A stretch of DNA of 64,000 nucleotides. It comes from Tragulus kanchil (lineage: Eukaryota > Chordata > Mammalia > Artiodactyla > Tragulidae). A program made the position numbers and the translations under genes. The DNA lies in the NCBI GenBank assembly GCA_022376925.1, contig JAIOJX010000026.1, forward strand, positions 202,716,400-202,780,399. The letters run 5' to 3'. Under the pieces are notes generated by a model. It saw nothing but the letters and a program-made list of their open reading frames with translations. It was not told the DNA's origin and did no database searches. How positions within the stretch are numbered: the first letter of the stretch is position 1; every line of letters begins with the position of its first letter. Shown one piece after another: positions 14,132-25,243 of the stretch.

Positions 14132-16313
14132 AGACTCTGAAAGTATATTTTTGGAATATGAGCACAGCTAAGCACGGAGCAATACCATTATTTATTACAT
14201 TGCCACCAGCAACTGTTCATATAATATAATACATCAGTATTTAACTTTCCTCACTGACCTGCACTATGGTCATAGTCCTATGTCCTTGAAAATTATGAAT
14301 ATAAGACAGTGAAAACATTGAAGAAACAGACTAAAGGTTTTAACTCTGCTTTAATAAACACAGTTTTCACTTATTACTTTATTGTTTTTCAGAACATCAC
14401 TCTAAGCTTTTGTCCAAGGAACACTTGTAACATTCAAAACTATAATACTTTTCTCACTGAAGTCTGAAGTATCATTCTTGAAAACAACACAGCATAGAAT
14501 GTTATATGTGAAGCATGAATTCACATCATAGTGTAAACCAGAGAAGACTTATTTCTTGTAGTTTCTTCCCTTTTTTCTTTTGCATTTTAAATTCTAGTTC
14601 AGTGATCTGCAATTTGGGATAAGCACACTCCTGGGGGCTAATTTCTGGAATTTTCTTTGAATGGTACTTCGGTTTTCTTGATTTTTAGGAAAAATCTGTT
14701 TCCTAAAGTTTCTTCTTCCCTATCTTCCCAGCAATAACTATTCTTCTACTTAAAAGAAAGCAAATCTATTACCTACCAGAAATCTTATTATGATAATATG
14801 TCCCCAATTATAAAAACCTGAGGAACACTAATCAAAAAGACAGTTGGAAATATTGGTATAGGTGTAATACGGAAAATTGATTCTAATGAATAGATACTAA
14901 TACTTCTAAAGCCCAGATATTTCTAATAATTTGCTTTCAACAAACTTACAGGAATGAACTAATCATCAGTGGATATGTCATTACAACAAATTTTTGATGG
15001 TCATTTAAAAAGTGTAGTGACACTGCTATTATAAAAATTTTTCTACTCCCCGTCTATTTTTAGCTCAGACAGTAAAGCCTCTGCCTGCAAGGTGGGAGAT
15101 ATGGGTTCGATCCCTGTGTTGGGAAGATCCCCTGGAGAAGGGAACAGCTACTCACTCCAGTGTTCTTGCCTGGAGAATCCCATGGATACAGGAGCCTGGC
15201 AGGCTACAATCCACGGGTTGCAGACTCTGAAAGTATATTTTTGGAATATGAGCACAGCTAAGCACGGAGCAATACCATTATTTATTACATTGCCACCAGC
15301 AACTGTTCATATAATATAATACATCAGTATTTAACTTTCCTCACTGACCTGCACTATGGTCATAGTCCTATGTCCTTGAAAATTATGAATATAAGACAGT
15401 GAAAACATTGAAGAAACAGACTAAAGGTTTTAACTCTGCTTTAATAAACACAGTTTTCACTTATTACTTTATTGTTTTTCAGAACATCACTCTAAGCTTT
15501 TGTCCAAGGAACACTTGTAACATTCAAAACTATAATACTTTTCTCACTGAAGTCTGAAGTATCATTCTTGAAAACAACACAGCATAGAATGTTATATGTG
15601 AAGCATGAATTCACATCATAGTGTAAACCAGAGAAGACTTATTTCTTGTAGTTTCTTCCCTTTTTTCTTTTGCATTTTAAATTCTAGTTCAGTGATCTGC
15701 AATTTGGGATAAGCACACTCCTGGGGGCTAATTTCTGGAATTTTCTTTGAATGGTACTTCGGTTTTCTTGATTTTTAGGAAAAATCTGTTTCCTAAAGTT
15801 TCTTCTTCCCTATCTTCCCAGCAATAACTATTCTTCTACTTAAAAGAAAGCAAATCTATTACCTACCAGAAATCTTATTATGATAATATGTCCCCAATTA
15901 TAAAAACCTGAGGAACACTAATCAAAAAGACAGTTGGAAATATTGGTATAGGTGTAATACGGAAAATTGATTCTAATGAATAGATACTAATACTTCTAAA
16001 GCCCAGATATTTCTAATAATTTGCTTTCAACAAACTTACAGGAATGAACTAATCATCAGTGGATATGTCATTACAACAAATTTTTGATGGTCATTTAAAA
16101 AGTGTAGTGACACTGCTATTATAAAAATTTTTCTACTCCCCGTCTATTTTTAGCTCAGACAGTAAAGCCTCTGCCTGCAAGGTGGGAGATATGGGTTCGA
16201 TCCCTGTGTTGGGAAGATCCCCTGGAGAAGGGAACAGCTACTCACTCCAGTGTTCTTGCCTGGAGAATCCCATGGATACAGGAGCCTGGCAGGCTACAAT
16301 CCACGGGGTTGCA
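14132..16313. repeat. Tandem duplication 4 (14132-15221 / 15222-16313)
   Basis: The offset is 1090 bp. The left unit stops inside a Bov-tA SINE: its CCACGGG-TTGCAGA runs into ACTCTGAAAG. The right unit continues normally as CCACGGGGTTGCAGAGTCGA. The left SINE copy also lacks one G there, so it looks misjoined at a run where reads were poor. Confidence 0.95.
15061..15221 (+). mobile_element. Bov-tA SINE, cut off by duplication junction
   Basis: Contains the B-box-like GGGTTCGATCCCTGTGTTGG and the middle segment GATCCCCTGGAGAAGGGAAC. The expected GAGTCGGACACGACT-type end is absent because the sequence jumps back to the start of the duplicated unit. Confidence 0.85.
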
Positions 16314-16345
16314 GAGTCGAACACAACTCATCAACTTTCACTCAC
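16151..16345 (+). mobile_element. Bov-tA SINE, full length
   Basis: This is the intact counterpart of the truncated copy 1090 bp upstream. It runs from TAGCTCAGACAGTAAAGCC to GCAGAGTCGAACACAACTCA, so it carries the complete Bov-tA 3' half. Confidence 0.88.
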
Positions 16346-16619
16346 TCAATCATCTATTTTTATTATTCTTGAGACAATACATTTCATCTATTTAAAAATG
16401 TAAACTTTAGTTAAATGCCATATTGCTGTATTTTTTAAATGGACGAAGATGAGTATCAAATAGGTATGGTATTTAAATTCCACTGGACATATTTGAGTGA
16501 TATAAATATTCTCTATTCTAAACAGAATTTTAAATGCCATCAAAAATATATAAAATACCATCAAAAGTTCATTTTTTGCTGTCATTTAAATTTATGGCAA
16601 AAAAAAAAGTGAGATGTTG

Positions 16620-16933
16620 GGCTTCCTTGGTAGCTCAGTGGTGAAGAGTTCACCTGCCAATGCAGGAGACACGGGTTCGATCCCTGATCCAGGAAGATCC
16701 CACATGCTGCGGAGCATCTAAGCCCGTGAGCCACAACTATGGAGCCTGTGCTCTAGAGCCTCAGAGCTGCAACTATTGAGCCCTTGGGCCACAACTATTG
16801 AAGCTTGTGTGCCCTAGAGCCTGAGTTCCATAACAAGAGAAGTCACTGCAACAAGAAGCCTGCTCACCTCAACTAGAGCACATGGAAGCAGTGAAAACCC
16901 AGAATAGCCAAAAATAAATCAATAATTTTTTTT
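16620..16933 (+). mobile_element. CHR-type tRNA-Glu-derived SINE
   Basis: Full-length element with head GCTTCCTTGGTAGCTCAGTG, GGGTTCGATCCCTGATCC, repeated CCACAACTAT / GCAACTATTGAGCC segments, and an AAAATAAATCAATAA tail. A perfect 13-bp target duplication, AAGTGAGATGTTG, lies at 16607-16619 and 16934-16946. Confidence 0.93.
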
Positions 16934-17320
16934 AAGTGAGATGTTGATTTATAAATGAAATAAACTTGGTTTTTCTAGTTATTTTAAAGGCTACACAAGC
17001 ATGAATGTTTGGAGACCCCTGCCACAGTTCTTATTTCCAGTTGGTACCTGCTCACAGCAGGGTTCCATTTTTAACTCTGGAATTTTTTTAAGGATTTAAA
17101 TTTAGTCCAATTGTTCCATTTAATCCAATTTCTCCTAAAATATTTTAAAAAATCATTTCAATTGATTCTGACTAGAAACCATTAAAGTAGAAAGATTGGG
17201 GATCATTGAGGCTTTATTTTATTGCTTTTCTTAGTTTGTTAATATTCTTGAGTAAAGTATTCATTTTAAAAGAGGCCAGAGAAGAGCAAAATTCAGAGAG
17301 AATGAGAGAATCCAAAATCA

Positions 17321-17336
17321 ATAATAATAATAATAA
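17321..17336. repeat. (AAT)n microsatellite, short
   Basis: About five uninterrupted AAT units in otherwise unique intron sequence. Confidence 0.7.
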
Positions 17337-17452
17337 AGCTACAATATTATTGTTGATGTTGGGGATGGTGGAGTATACTTTAAAGGATAAAATTTTCCCA
17401 CCTGAGGAATTTATAAGACCATAATTTAAATACCTAGTTGGAAGGAAATGGG

Positions 17453-19597
17453 CATACTCCCTTTCAAATTCCCATTTTAAGTACCTCTTTGCAGTCAGAG
17501 GAGACTAGGTCTACTATGTGCAGTCGACAATAAAAGGCATAGGATTTGACTTCACTCTCACAAAGTGTAGGACATTGGCTCCATTGGGTTGTTGAGAACT
17601 CTGCACCCTAAGTGTAGAACTTGCTCCCAGTTGCTCGGAGTTCCCTGGTAAGAGTTTCATGTCCTCCAGACCTGAATCTTCCAGACCTGAGACTGCAATG
17701 CCCTGCAGGTGGTTCAGGAAACCACTCAAGCCCAACCGAAAGCATGCCTGAAATGCTGCGGGGCTTAAGAGAAATGACAGCTTCAGTGGCAAAAAATGTT
17801 CAGCACGGCAGAAACATGGAGAGTGGAGGAGATCCACGTGGCTGCTGACGTGTGGCCGAGCTCAGCTATTTCCACTAATAGGCACTATTTATCCAACTTT
17901 GTGTCTTCCACAGGACACGGAAACACTTGAATGTCTTTGTTCTTCATGGTCTTAAGAACCCTCCGTTCCACCCCTTGTTGTTGTTGTTCAGTAGCTCAGT
18001 CATGTCCAACTCTTTGCAACCTCATGGACTGCATTTGTCTTTCAGTATCTCCTGGAGTTTGCTCAAACTCATGTCCATTGAGTCAATAACATCATCTAGG
18101 CATCTCATCCTCTGTCCCCTCCTTCTCCTCCTGCCCTCTATCTTTCTCAGCATCAGGGTCTTTTCAAATGAGTTGGCTCTTTGCATCAGATGGCCAAAGT
18201 ATCACAGTTTCAGTTTCAGCATCAGTCCTTCCAGGGTTGTTTTCCTTTAGGATTGACTGACTTGATCTCCTTTCTGTCTAAGAGACTCTTCAGCAAGAGT
18301 CTTCAGCACCACAGTTCAAAAGTTCCACCCCTACCTGCGTCAACTAGCCATGCCAGGAAGGAGCCTGGGGGACTGGTCTGTGGCACAGATGATTTGTCTT
18401 CAGCAAAGTGGACTTACTTTTATCTTGTACTTGCCCAAGGACAGGTTGCCACAAAGACTTCACCTGAATTTTGCAGCTATCATTCTTCTCAAAGCCAGAT
18501 CTCCAGTCTTGCAAATCATGGCAACATACTCCTTTCAAATTCCCATTTTAAGTACCTCTTTGCAGTCAGAGGAGACTAGGTCTACTATGTGCAGTCGACA
18601 ATAAAAGGCATAGGATTTGACTTCACTCTCACAAAGTGTAGGACATTGGCTCCATTGGGTTGTTGAGAACTCTGCACCCTAAGTGTAGAACTTGCTCCCA
18701 GTTGCTCGGAGTTCCCTGGTAAGAGTTTCATGTCCTCCAGACCTGAATCTTCCAGACCTGAGACTGCAATGCCCTGCAGGTGGTTCAGGAAACCACTCAA
18801 GCCCAACCGAAAGCATGCCTGAAATGCTGCGGGGCTTAAGAGAAATGACAGCTTCAGTGGCAAAAAATGTTCAGCACGGCAGAAACATGGAGAGTGGAGG
18901 AGATCCACGTGGCTGCTGACGTGTGGCCGAGCTCAGCTATTTCCACTAATAGGCACTATTTATCCAACTTTGTGTCTTCCACAGGACACGGAAACACTTG
19001 AATGTCTTTGTTCTTCATGGTCTTAAGAACCCTCCGCTCCACCCCTTGTTGTTGTTGTTCAGTAGCTCAGTCATGTCCAACTCTTTGCAACCTCATGGAC
19101 TGCATTTGTCTTTCAGTATCTCCTGGAGTTTGCTCAAACTCATGTCCATTGAGTCAATAACATCATCTAGGCATCTCATCCTCTGTCCCCTCCTTCTCCT
19201 CCTGCCCTCTATCTTTCTCAGCATCAGGGTCTTTTCAAATGAGTTGGCTCTTTGCATCAGATGGCCAAAGTATCACAGTTTCAGTTTCAGCATCAGTCCT
19301 TCCAGGGTTGTTTTCCTTTAGGATTGACTGACTTGATCTCCTTTCTGTCTAAGAGACTCTTCAGCAAGAGTCTTCAGCACCACAGTTCAAAAGTTCCACC
19401 CCTACCTGCGTCAACTAGCCATGCCAGGAAGGAGCCTGGGGGACTGGTCTGTGGCACAGATGATTTGTCTTCAGCAAAGTGGACTTACTTTTATCTTGTA
19501 CTTGCCCCAGGACAGGTTGCCACAAAGACTTCACCTGAATTTTGCAGCTATCATTCTTCTCAAAGCCAGATCTCCAGTCTTGCAAAGTTCATGGCAA
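17453..19597. repeat. Tandem duplication 5 (17453-18524 / 18525-19597)
   Basis: The offset is 1071-1072 bp. There are only a few single-base differences, for example CCTCCGTTCC against CCTCCGCTCC and TGCCCAAGG against TGCCCCAGG. The end of unit 1 has lost two bases (CAAATCATGG against CAAAGTTCATGG) just before the jump. Each unit contains an ART2A/BovB fragment. Confidence 0.95.
17984..18350 (-). mobile_element. BovB/ART2A fragment (second copy at 19055-19421)
   Basis: Reverse complement of the 3' end of the ruminant BovB (RTE-type) retrotransposon and its ART2A derivative. Landmarks are GTAGCTCAGTCATGTCCAAC, TTTGCTCAAACTCATGTCCA, CATCAGGGTCTTTTCAAATG and CACCACAGTTCAAAAG. It has no coding capacity. 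Confidence 0.88.
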
Positions 19598-20204
19598 GAT
19601 TACGTGAGCTTTCCACTGGTTTCCAAGGATCTAATCTGTAAGAACCTGGTGAAGGTCTTTGGGGCAGAGTAGAGGGGAGAGATATGGAGTGCTATTTTTT
19701 AATTTCCTATTAATTAGCACAATAATAATCATGTTCTTTTGTTTACAATTCTCTTCCACACTCTCAGGGTAACCATTTGTAGGTTCACTTGGAGAAGATA
19801 AACAAGGGGAAAAAAATGTGTTTCCAACCCTCTTCTATAATTTAAATATTTTTCTTTGAAATAGTAAATTTACTCTGAGCAGGTGTTCTCTCTACAGAGC
19901 ATGATCTTGTCATGAGAGGTAAATTTTCAGTCACTGACACAGGTGACAGCTCCATGATTCTGGCACAGGCAGCCTAAGTGGTTGCTGCACGCTGGGGGCG
20001 GGGAGGGAGCACTCCCTAGCCACATGCTTCTTCCTCCCACCACCTCTTCTGAGGTAGGATGATGCAGCTGGTCTGTATCTAAACACTGGCTTTTGCAACA
20101 CAAGGTGACAGCTAGCACTGAGCCATGGCTGGGACAGCTCCTAAACCCTTCCTTCCTCAGGATCAGAGGTACTTATACTCCTTATCTGCATGTTCATCAA
20201 CAAA

Positions 20205-20360
20205 TACTGATCGAGCCACTCCCAAGAAAGCACCGAGATGAGAAAGCATGAGATTCAGAGACTGGGCTCCATGCCACCTCTGCTGCTATCTCTGAGCTCT
20301 GGGACCTTGGCAGATTATGAATTTCTTTAAACCTTAGTTTTCTCTGCTTTAAAAGAGGGT
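20205..20360 (+). mobile_element. MIR SINE remnant
   Basis: MIR-like core: GAGACTGGGCTCCATGCCACC, then TCTGGGACCTTGGCA, then TAAACCTTAGTTTTCTCTGC, then AAAAGAGGGTAGGGTAATG. Diverged and lacking a clear 3' end. Confidence 0.65.
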
Positions 20361-20380
20361 AGGGTAATGTAAGTTTTTGG

Positions 20381-20572
20381 CTTCCCTCATTGATCAGACA
20401 ATAAAGAAGCCACCTACAACTCAGGAGACCTGGGTTCGATCCTGGGGTCAGGAAGATCCCCTGGAGAAGGGAATGGCAACCCACTCCAGTATTCTTGTCT
20501 GTAGCATGGATAGAGGAGCCTGGTGGGCTACAGTCCATAGGATTGCAGAGTCAGACACGATGGAGTGACTAC
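20381..20572 (+). mobile_element. Bov-tA SINE
   Basis: TGGCTTCCCTCATTGATCAG head, GGGTTCGATCCTGGGGTCAG B-box region, AATGGCAACCCACTCCAG middle and GCAGAGTCAGACACGATGG 3' end. All parts are in order and nearly full length. Confidence 0.9.
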
Positions 20573-21391
20573 CCCACAACATAAGTTCCTAAGTAAGGAT
20601 CTAGTCAGATGTTTGTAAAGGGCTGAGTCCATTGAAAGAACTCATAATTATTAGGCAAACCGGATATGATGGGCTGTGAGCAGAAGGCCAGTTAATTTAC
20701 TCCTCTACTGCCCTTTCTAATCCCATCAGGCAGGTTCTATAATGGTCTGTGTCTCTCTCAGATGACAAAAAGAGAGCTGGCATCAGCTCTTGTGCCAAGC
20801 AAAGTCTTCTTTCAGAAAGTCAAATGTCCGGTATAAAGTCAAATCCTGGAGCTCTGTTTAATTGAGAGTGGCTCTCTACCCCAACCAGCTTGCCACAGGC
20901 CAGGACGCCTGAGCAGGGGAAGGGAGTGGAGCCACCATTCTCCTCCACCCTCCTGGTTCTGTCACCTACCTACTGTGTGGCTGTGAGGTTGGAGTTTTCC
21001 AAGGTCAGAGCAGAGGAGATTACAGGCTAGGGCCCAGAGGAAAGCAGGTAGAGCTGGAATCTGACACTGAGGCTCTGTGCTTGGCAGAGGCTCAAAGCTG
21101 CCTCCTGTCATGGGCAGGTGATCCCAGCCACTGCACCTCCAGTTTGCAGTTCTCAGACCGGGATCACCTGCCAGCCCTTTATGTCTCTCCCTCTACTTCC
21201 GGGAACCATTGTCCAGCTCCCTCTGTTTCTCACTTGGTTGTAGGTGGGAGAAAACACATTTTCCTCCTTACTCATGTAGGAGGATATGGCCTTGCAACCG
21301 CAAATCCCACAGAGGTCAGTAGGCTGACCATCAGCTTCAGTGGATTTTCTATCATTTTGCCATAACGTGCCCACTCTTCTCTTTTTTCCAG

Positions 21392-21514
21392 TGCCCTGGC
21401 TGGTGCTGAGCGAAATTTTTCCTGGTGGAATCCGAGGACGTGCCATGTCTTTAACTTCCATCATGAACTGGGGCATCAATCTCCTTATGTCTCTGACGTT
21501 TTTGACTGTGACTG
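21392..21514 (+). CDS. SLC2A12: SLC2A12 (GLUT12) coding exon 3, first copy
   Basis: GLUT12 is a plasma-membrane and Golgi facilitative hexose transporter of the major facilitator superfamily (class III GLUT). This exon lies between a TTTTTTCCAG acceptor and a GTAAGA donor, and both ends are in phase 1. It encodes [20 protein letters not shown] and continues through MNWGIN to LTFLTVT. That is the end of transmembrane helix 10, the conserved E...RGRA cytoplasmic loop that binds between bundle halves, and most of helix 11. The exon is 123 nt, so 41 codons. It is repeated exactly 1138 bp downstream. Identification rests on family motifs and on the adjoining exons, which match GLUT12 and not other GLUTs. 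Confidence 0.92.
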
Positions 21515-22529
21515 GTAAGAACTTACTTTCCCTAATGCCTTTTGTGCTCTTAGGACAAGGGTTAGGGATGACTCACCTGAAAAACATTTCTTGTTGACAT
21601 TTTCAAACACACTCAAAAGTAAACAGAATGACAGTGAAGCTCATGTTCGAACCATCCAATTTAAACAGTTACCAATCAATTCATTCATGACCCTACCTGC
21701 TCTGCCCTCAAATTAAAGTCATATTCTGAACATGTCATTTTGTTTCTAAAATTCTAGCAGGGATCTCTAAAAGATAAGACATTTAAACATTGTAACAATA
21801 GTATTATAACACCTAAAATACTACTACAAATCCCTTGATATCAAGTATCCAGTCTGGGTTCACATCCTTCCAATTGTCTTAACATTACTCTTTTATGCTT
21901 TGTTTGAATCGCAGTCCAAATATGTGATTTGCAATTGATTGATATGTCTCATAACTTACAAGTTTTGTCTCCATGTTTCTGCCCTCCCACTTTATATTTT
22001 TACTGGAAAAGCTGGGTCGTTTGTTTCACAGTTTTCCTGCCCGGGGATAGCAGGGGAAGGAGTGGAGCCACCATTCTCCTCCACCCTCCTGGTTCTGTCA
22101 CCTACCTACTGTGTGGCTGTGAGGTTGGAGTTTTCCAAGGTCAGAGCAGAGGAGATTACAGGCTAGGGCCCAGAGGAAAGCAGGTAGAGCTGGAATCTGA
22201 CACTGAGGCTCTGTGCTTGGCAGAGGCTCAAAGCTGCCTCCTGTCATGGGCAGGTGATCCCAGCCACTGCACCTCCAGTTTGCAGTTCTCAGACCGGGAT
22301 CACCTGCCAGCCCTTTATGTCTCTCCCTCTACTTCCGGGAACCATTGTCCAGCTCCCTCTGTTTCTCACTTGGTTGTAGGTGGGGAGAAAACACATCTCT
22401 CCTCCTTCCTCATGTAGGAGGATATGGCCTTGCAACCGCAAATCCCACAGAGGTCAGTAGGCTGACCATCAGCTTCAGTGGATTTTCTATCATTTTGCCA
22501 TAACGTGCCCACTCTTCTCTTTTTTCCAG

Positions 22530-22652
22530 TGCCCTGGCTGGTGCTGAGCGAAATTTTTCCTGGTGGAATCCGAGGACGTGCCATGTCTTTAACTTCCATC
22601 ATGAACTGGGGCATCAATCTCCTTATGTCTCTGACGTTTTTGACTGTGACTG
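22530..22652 (+). CDS. SLC2A12: SLC2A12 coding exon 3, duplicate copy
   Basis: The translation is identical to the copy at 21392 and the same acceptor and donor are present. Because the exon is a multiple of three with matching phases, splicing both copies would insert 41 residues without a frameshift. It would, however, repeat a membrane helix, which is implausible for a 12-helix transporter. The copy sits wholly inside tandem duplication 6 and is most simply an assembly artefact. Confidence 0.6.
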
Positions 22653-23695
22653 GTAAGAACTTACTTTCCCTAATGCCTTTTGTGCTCTTAGGACAAGGGT
22701 TAGGGATGACTCACCTGAAAAACATTTCTTGTTGACATTTTCAAACACACTCAAAAGTAAACAGAATGACAGTGAAGCTCATGTTCGAACCATCCAATTT
22801 AAACAGTTACCAATCAATTCATTCATGACCCTACCTGCTCTGCCCTCAAATTAAAGTCATATTCTGAACATGTCATTTTGTTTCTAAAATTCTAGCAGGG
22901 ATCTCTAAAAGATAAGACATTTAAACATTGTAACAATAGTATTATAACACCTAAAATACTACTACAAATCCCTTGATATCAAGTATCCAGTCTGGGTTCA
23001 CATCCTTCCAATTGTCTTAACATTACTCTTTTATGCTTTGTTTGAATCGCAGTCCAAATATGTGATTTGCAATTGATTGATATGTCTCATAACTTACAAG
23101 TTTTGTCTCCATGTTTCTGCCCTCCCACTTTATATTTTTACTGGAAAAGCTGGGTCGTTTGTTTCACAGTTTTCCTCAGGCTGGATTTGCTGCTTGCGGT
23201 CACATCACATGACCCTTTGCCCTTTGTGTAGCCTGTAAACTGCTAATTATCAATAGAAGCTGGAAAAGATTTAGATTTTCCTGTTTATTGGTAAACTCCT
23301 TCCCAGGTGATGGCGTGTGTCCTGTCCACTTGTCTCCCACCTGTCAGGCCTGCATCCTTTGAGGCTCATTGCCCTGATCTGTTTTCATTTCATCTTCCCT
23401 ACTAAATTTTTATCAGCAATATTTCTCTAAAGAGGCATTTCTTCTCATTAGTTATTTGCTTGCCTTGAGGTATGAATCAGATACTAAATTTATATTCTAG
23501 TAAGATTAATGTTTGAAACTTTGTCTTTATTTTCTAGTTTTCAAAATAATGAGATGGTTCCCCAGCATCCTCCGAAACTGACCAATGAGTTCAGTGTTCT
23601 TTCCTTTTTTTATGTGTATATGCATATATAAAGCGTAAATATGAAATAGTACCTAAAATATAAAGCTATGTATACATTGTCAGAAGTGACTCATG

Positions 23696-23825
23696 GATGT
23701 GTGCTTAGTCGCTCAGTCATGTCTGACTCTGTGACCCGTGGACTATAGCCCAGCAGGCTTTTCTGACCATGGGATTTCCTAGGCAAGGCTACTGGAGTGG
23801 GTTGCCATTTCCTTCTCCAGGGCAT
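23696..23825 (-). mobile_element. Bov-A/Bov-tA fragment (second copy at 24804-24933)
   Basis: Contains GTGCTTAGTCGCTCAGTCATG, GTGACCCGTGGACTATAGCC and GGCAAGGCTACTGGAGTG, the reverse complement of the Bov-A half. The tRNA-like head is missing. Confidence 0.8.
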
Positions 23826-24095
23826 GTATACTCAGAAAAAGGTATCTGTCCATAAGGAGTATTTCTGACTCTTGTTGACCCCCTTTCTTTTTGAGTACAT
23901 CTACTTTTGGAAGTGAACTTCTGGAGTTATTAATTAGGCACAGTTTGTGTTTTTAGTAAAATTTTAAAATGTGTTCCACATTTTGGAAATAGCCCAAGAT
24001 GAAAGGAAACTGGTCATTTCCATCAACCATGCATCTTCTGCACACACATAGATTTGTGCCCTTCACCTTCTCTCTCTCTCCTCTCTGTCTCTAAT

Positions 24096-24096
<1 letters not shown>

Positions 24097-24133
<37 letters not shown>
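24097..24133. repeat. (CA)n microsatellite (second copy at 25205-25241)
   Basis: Thirty-seven bases of perfect CA repeat. The duplicate unit carries the same length, which argues that the two units are copies of a single allele. Confidence 0.95.
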
Positions 24134-24135
<2 letters not shown>

Positions 24136-25203
24136 GCTGTTTATATAGAAAAAGAGAAATATAAAGAAAGAATGGAAATGATGGAGGACAAGTAAAGATG
24201 ACACACATCTCTGGGAAGAATACCTAATACACAGGATGAGCTGATGAAGACTCGGGAGTTCTGAGCGGGCTCTTAGAACAGATATTGGGAAAGGATATTC
24301 ATTTTTAAAAAACTCCTGGTATGATCTCAGACCTGTAGATCTGGACTAAGCTTGCAATTCTGTACTTATTTTCAAAATCAATTTTCCAAGTAAAAGATAT
24401 AAGGGTTCTGCCCGACAGCAAGCCCTGGGCCATGGACTTTAGTGCAATTTCAGCTGCATCAAGAAGAGCGGAATGTTCCAGAGACACAGACATACCCTGC
24501 TGTGGTCATAATACGGCTGTGGTCTTCTGTCTCTGCATGGTATTTTTTTTTTTTTTTTGCTATGGCCTTTTTTTGAGGTATGAATCAGATACTAAATTTA
24601 TATTCTAGTAAGATTAATGTTTGAAACTTTGTCTTTATTTTCTAGTTTTCAAAATAATGAGATGGTTCCCCAGCATCCTCCGAAACTGACCAATGAGTTC
24701 AGTGTTCTTTCCTTTTTTTATGTGTATATGCATATATAAAGCGTAAATATGAAATAGTACCTAAAATATAAAGCTATGTATACATTGTCAGAAGTGACTC
24801 ATGGATGTGTGCTTAGTCGCTCAGTCATGTCTGACTCTGTGACCCGTGGACTATAGCCCAGCAGGCTTTTCTGACCATGGGATTTCCTAGGCAAGGCTAC
24901 TGGAGTGGGTTGCCATTTCCTTCTCCAGGGCATGTATACTCAGAAAAAGGTATCTGTCCATAAGGAGTATTTCTGACTCTTGTTGACCCCCTTTCTTTTT
25001 GAGTACATCTACTTTTGGAAGTGAACTTCTGGAGTTATTAATTAGGCACAGTTTGTGTTTTTAGTAAAATTTTAAAATGTGTTCCACATTTTGGAAATAG
25101 CCCAAGATGAAAGGAAACTGGTCATTTCCATCAACCATGCATCTTCTGCACACACATAGATTTGTGCCCTTCACCTTCTCTCTCTCTCCTCTCTGTCTCT
25201 AAT

Positions 25204-25243
<40 letters not shown>

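Larger units (their letters stand above)
1..21391 (+). other. SLC2A12: SLC2A12 intron upstream of coding exon 3
   Basis: There is no supportable coding exon in this 21.4 kb. It holds SINEs, MIR copies and five complete tandem duplications of about 1.1 kb, all listed separately, plus the start of a sixth. In known GLUT12 genes a very large second coding exon carries most of the transmembrane core. No open frame of that size or content is present, so the window begins inside the following intron. The remainder (for example 1-760, 1120-3280, 5590-6590, 10910-11810, 16950-17450) is AT-rich and shows nothing I can assign, apart from old repeat remnants. Confidence 0.75.
20913..23176. repeat. Tandem duplication 6 (20913-22038 / 22050-23176), includes SLC2A12 exon 3
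   Basis: The offset drifts from 1137 to 1136 to 1138 bp through single-base indels in homopolymers: GGGAAGGGAG against GGGAAGGAG, and GGTGGGAG against GGTGGGGAG. An 11-bp unmatched spacer, GCCCGGGGATA, lies at the join. Both units contain the whole of SLC2A12 coding exon 3 with its splice sites. Confidence 0.95.

Noticed and set aside
16620..16720. tRNA genes at the heads of SINEs
   Set aside because: The B-box-like GGTTCGATCC motifs belong to tRNA-derived SINE heads. None can fold as a complete tRNA with acceptor and anticodon stems.
24097..25241. Regular direct repeats as a possible CRISPR-like or satellite array
   Set aside because: The repeats are a CA microsatellite and two-copy blocks about 1.1 kb long. 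There is no short repeat-spacer pattern.
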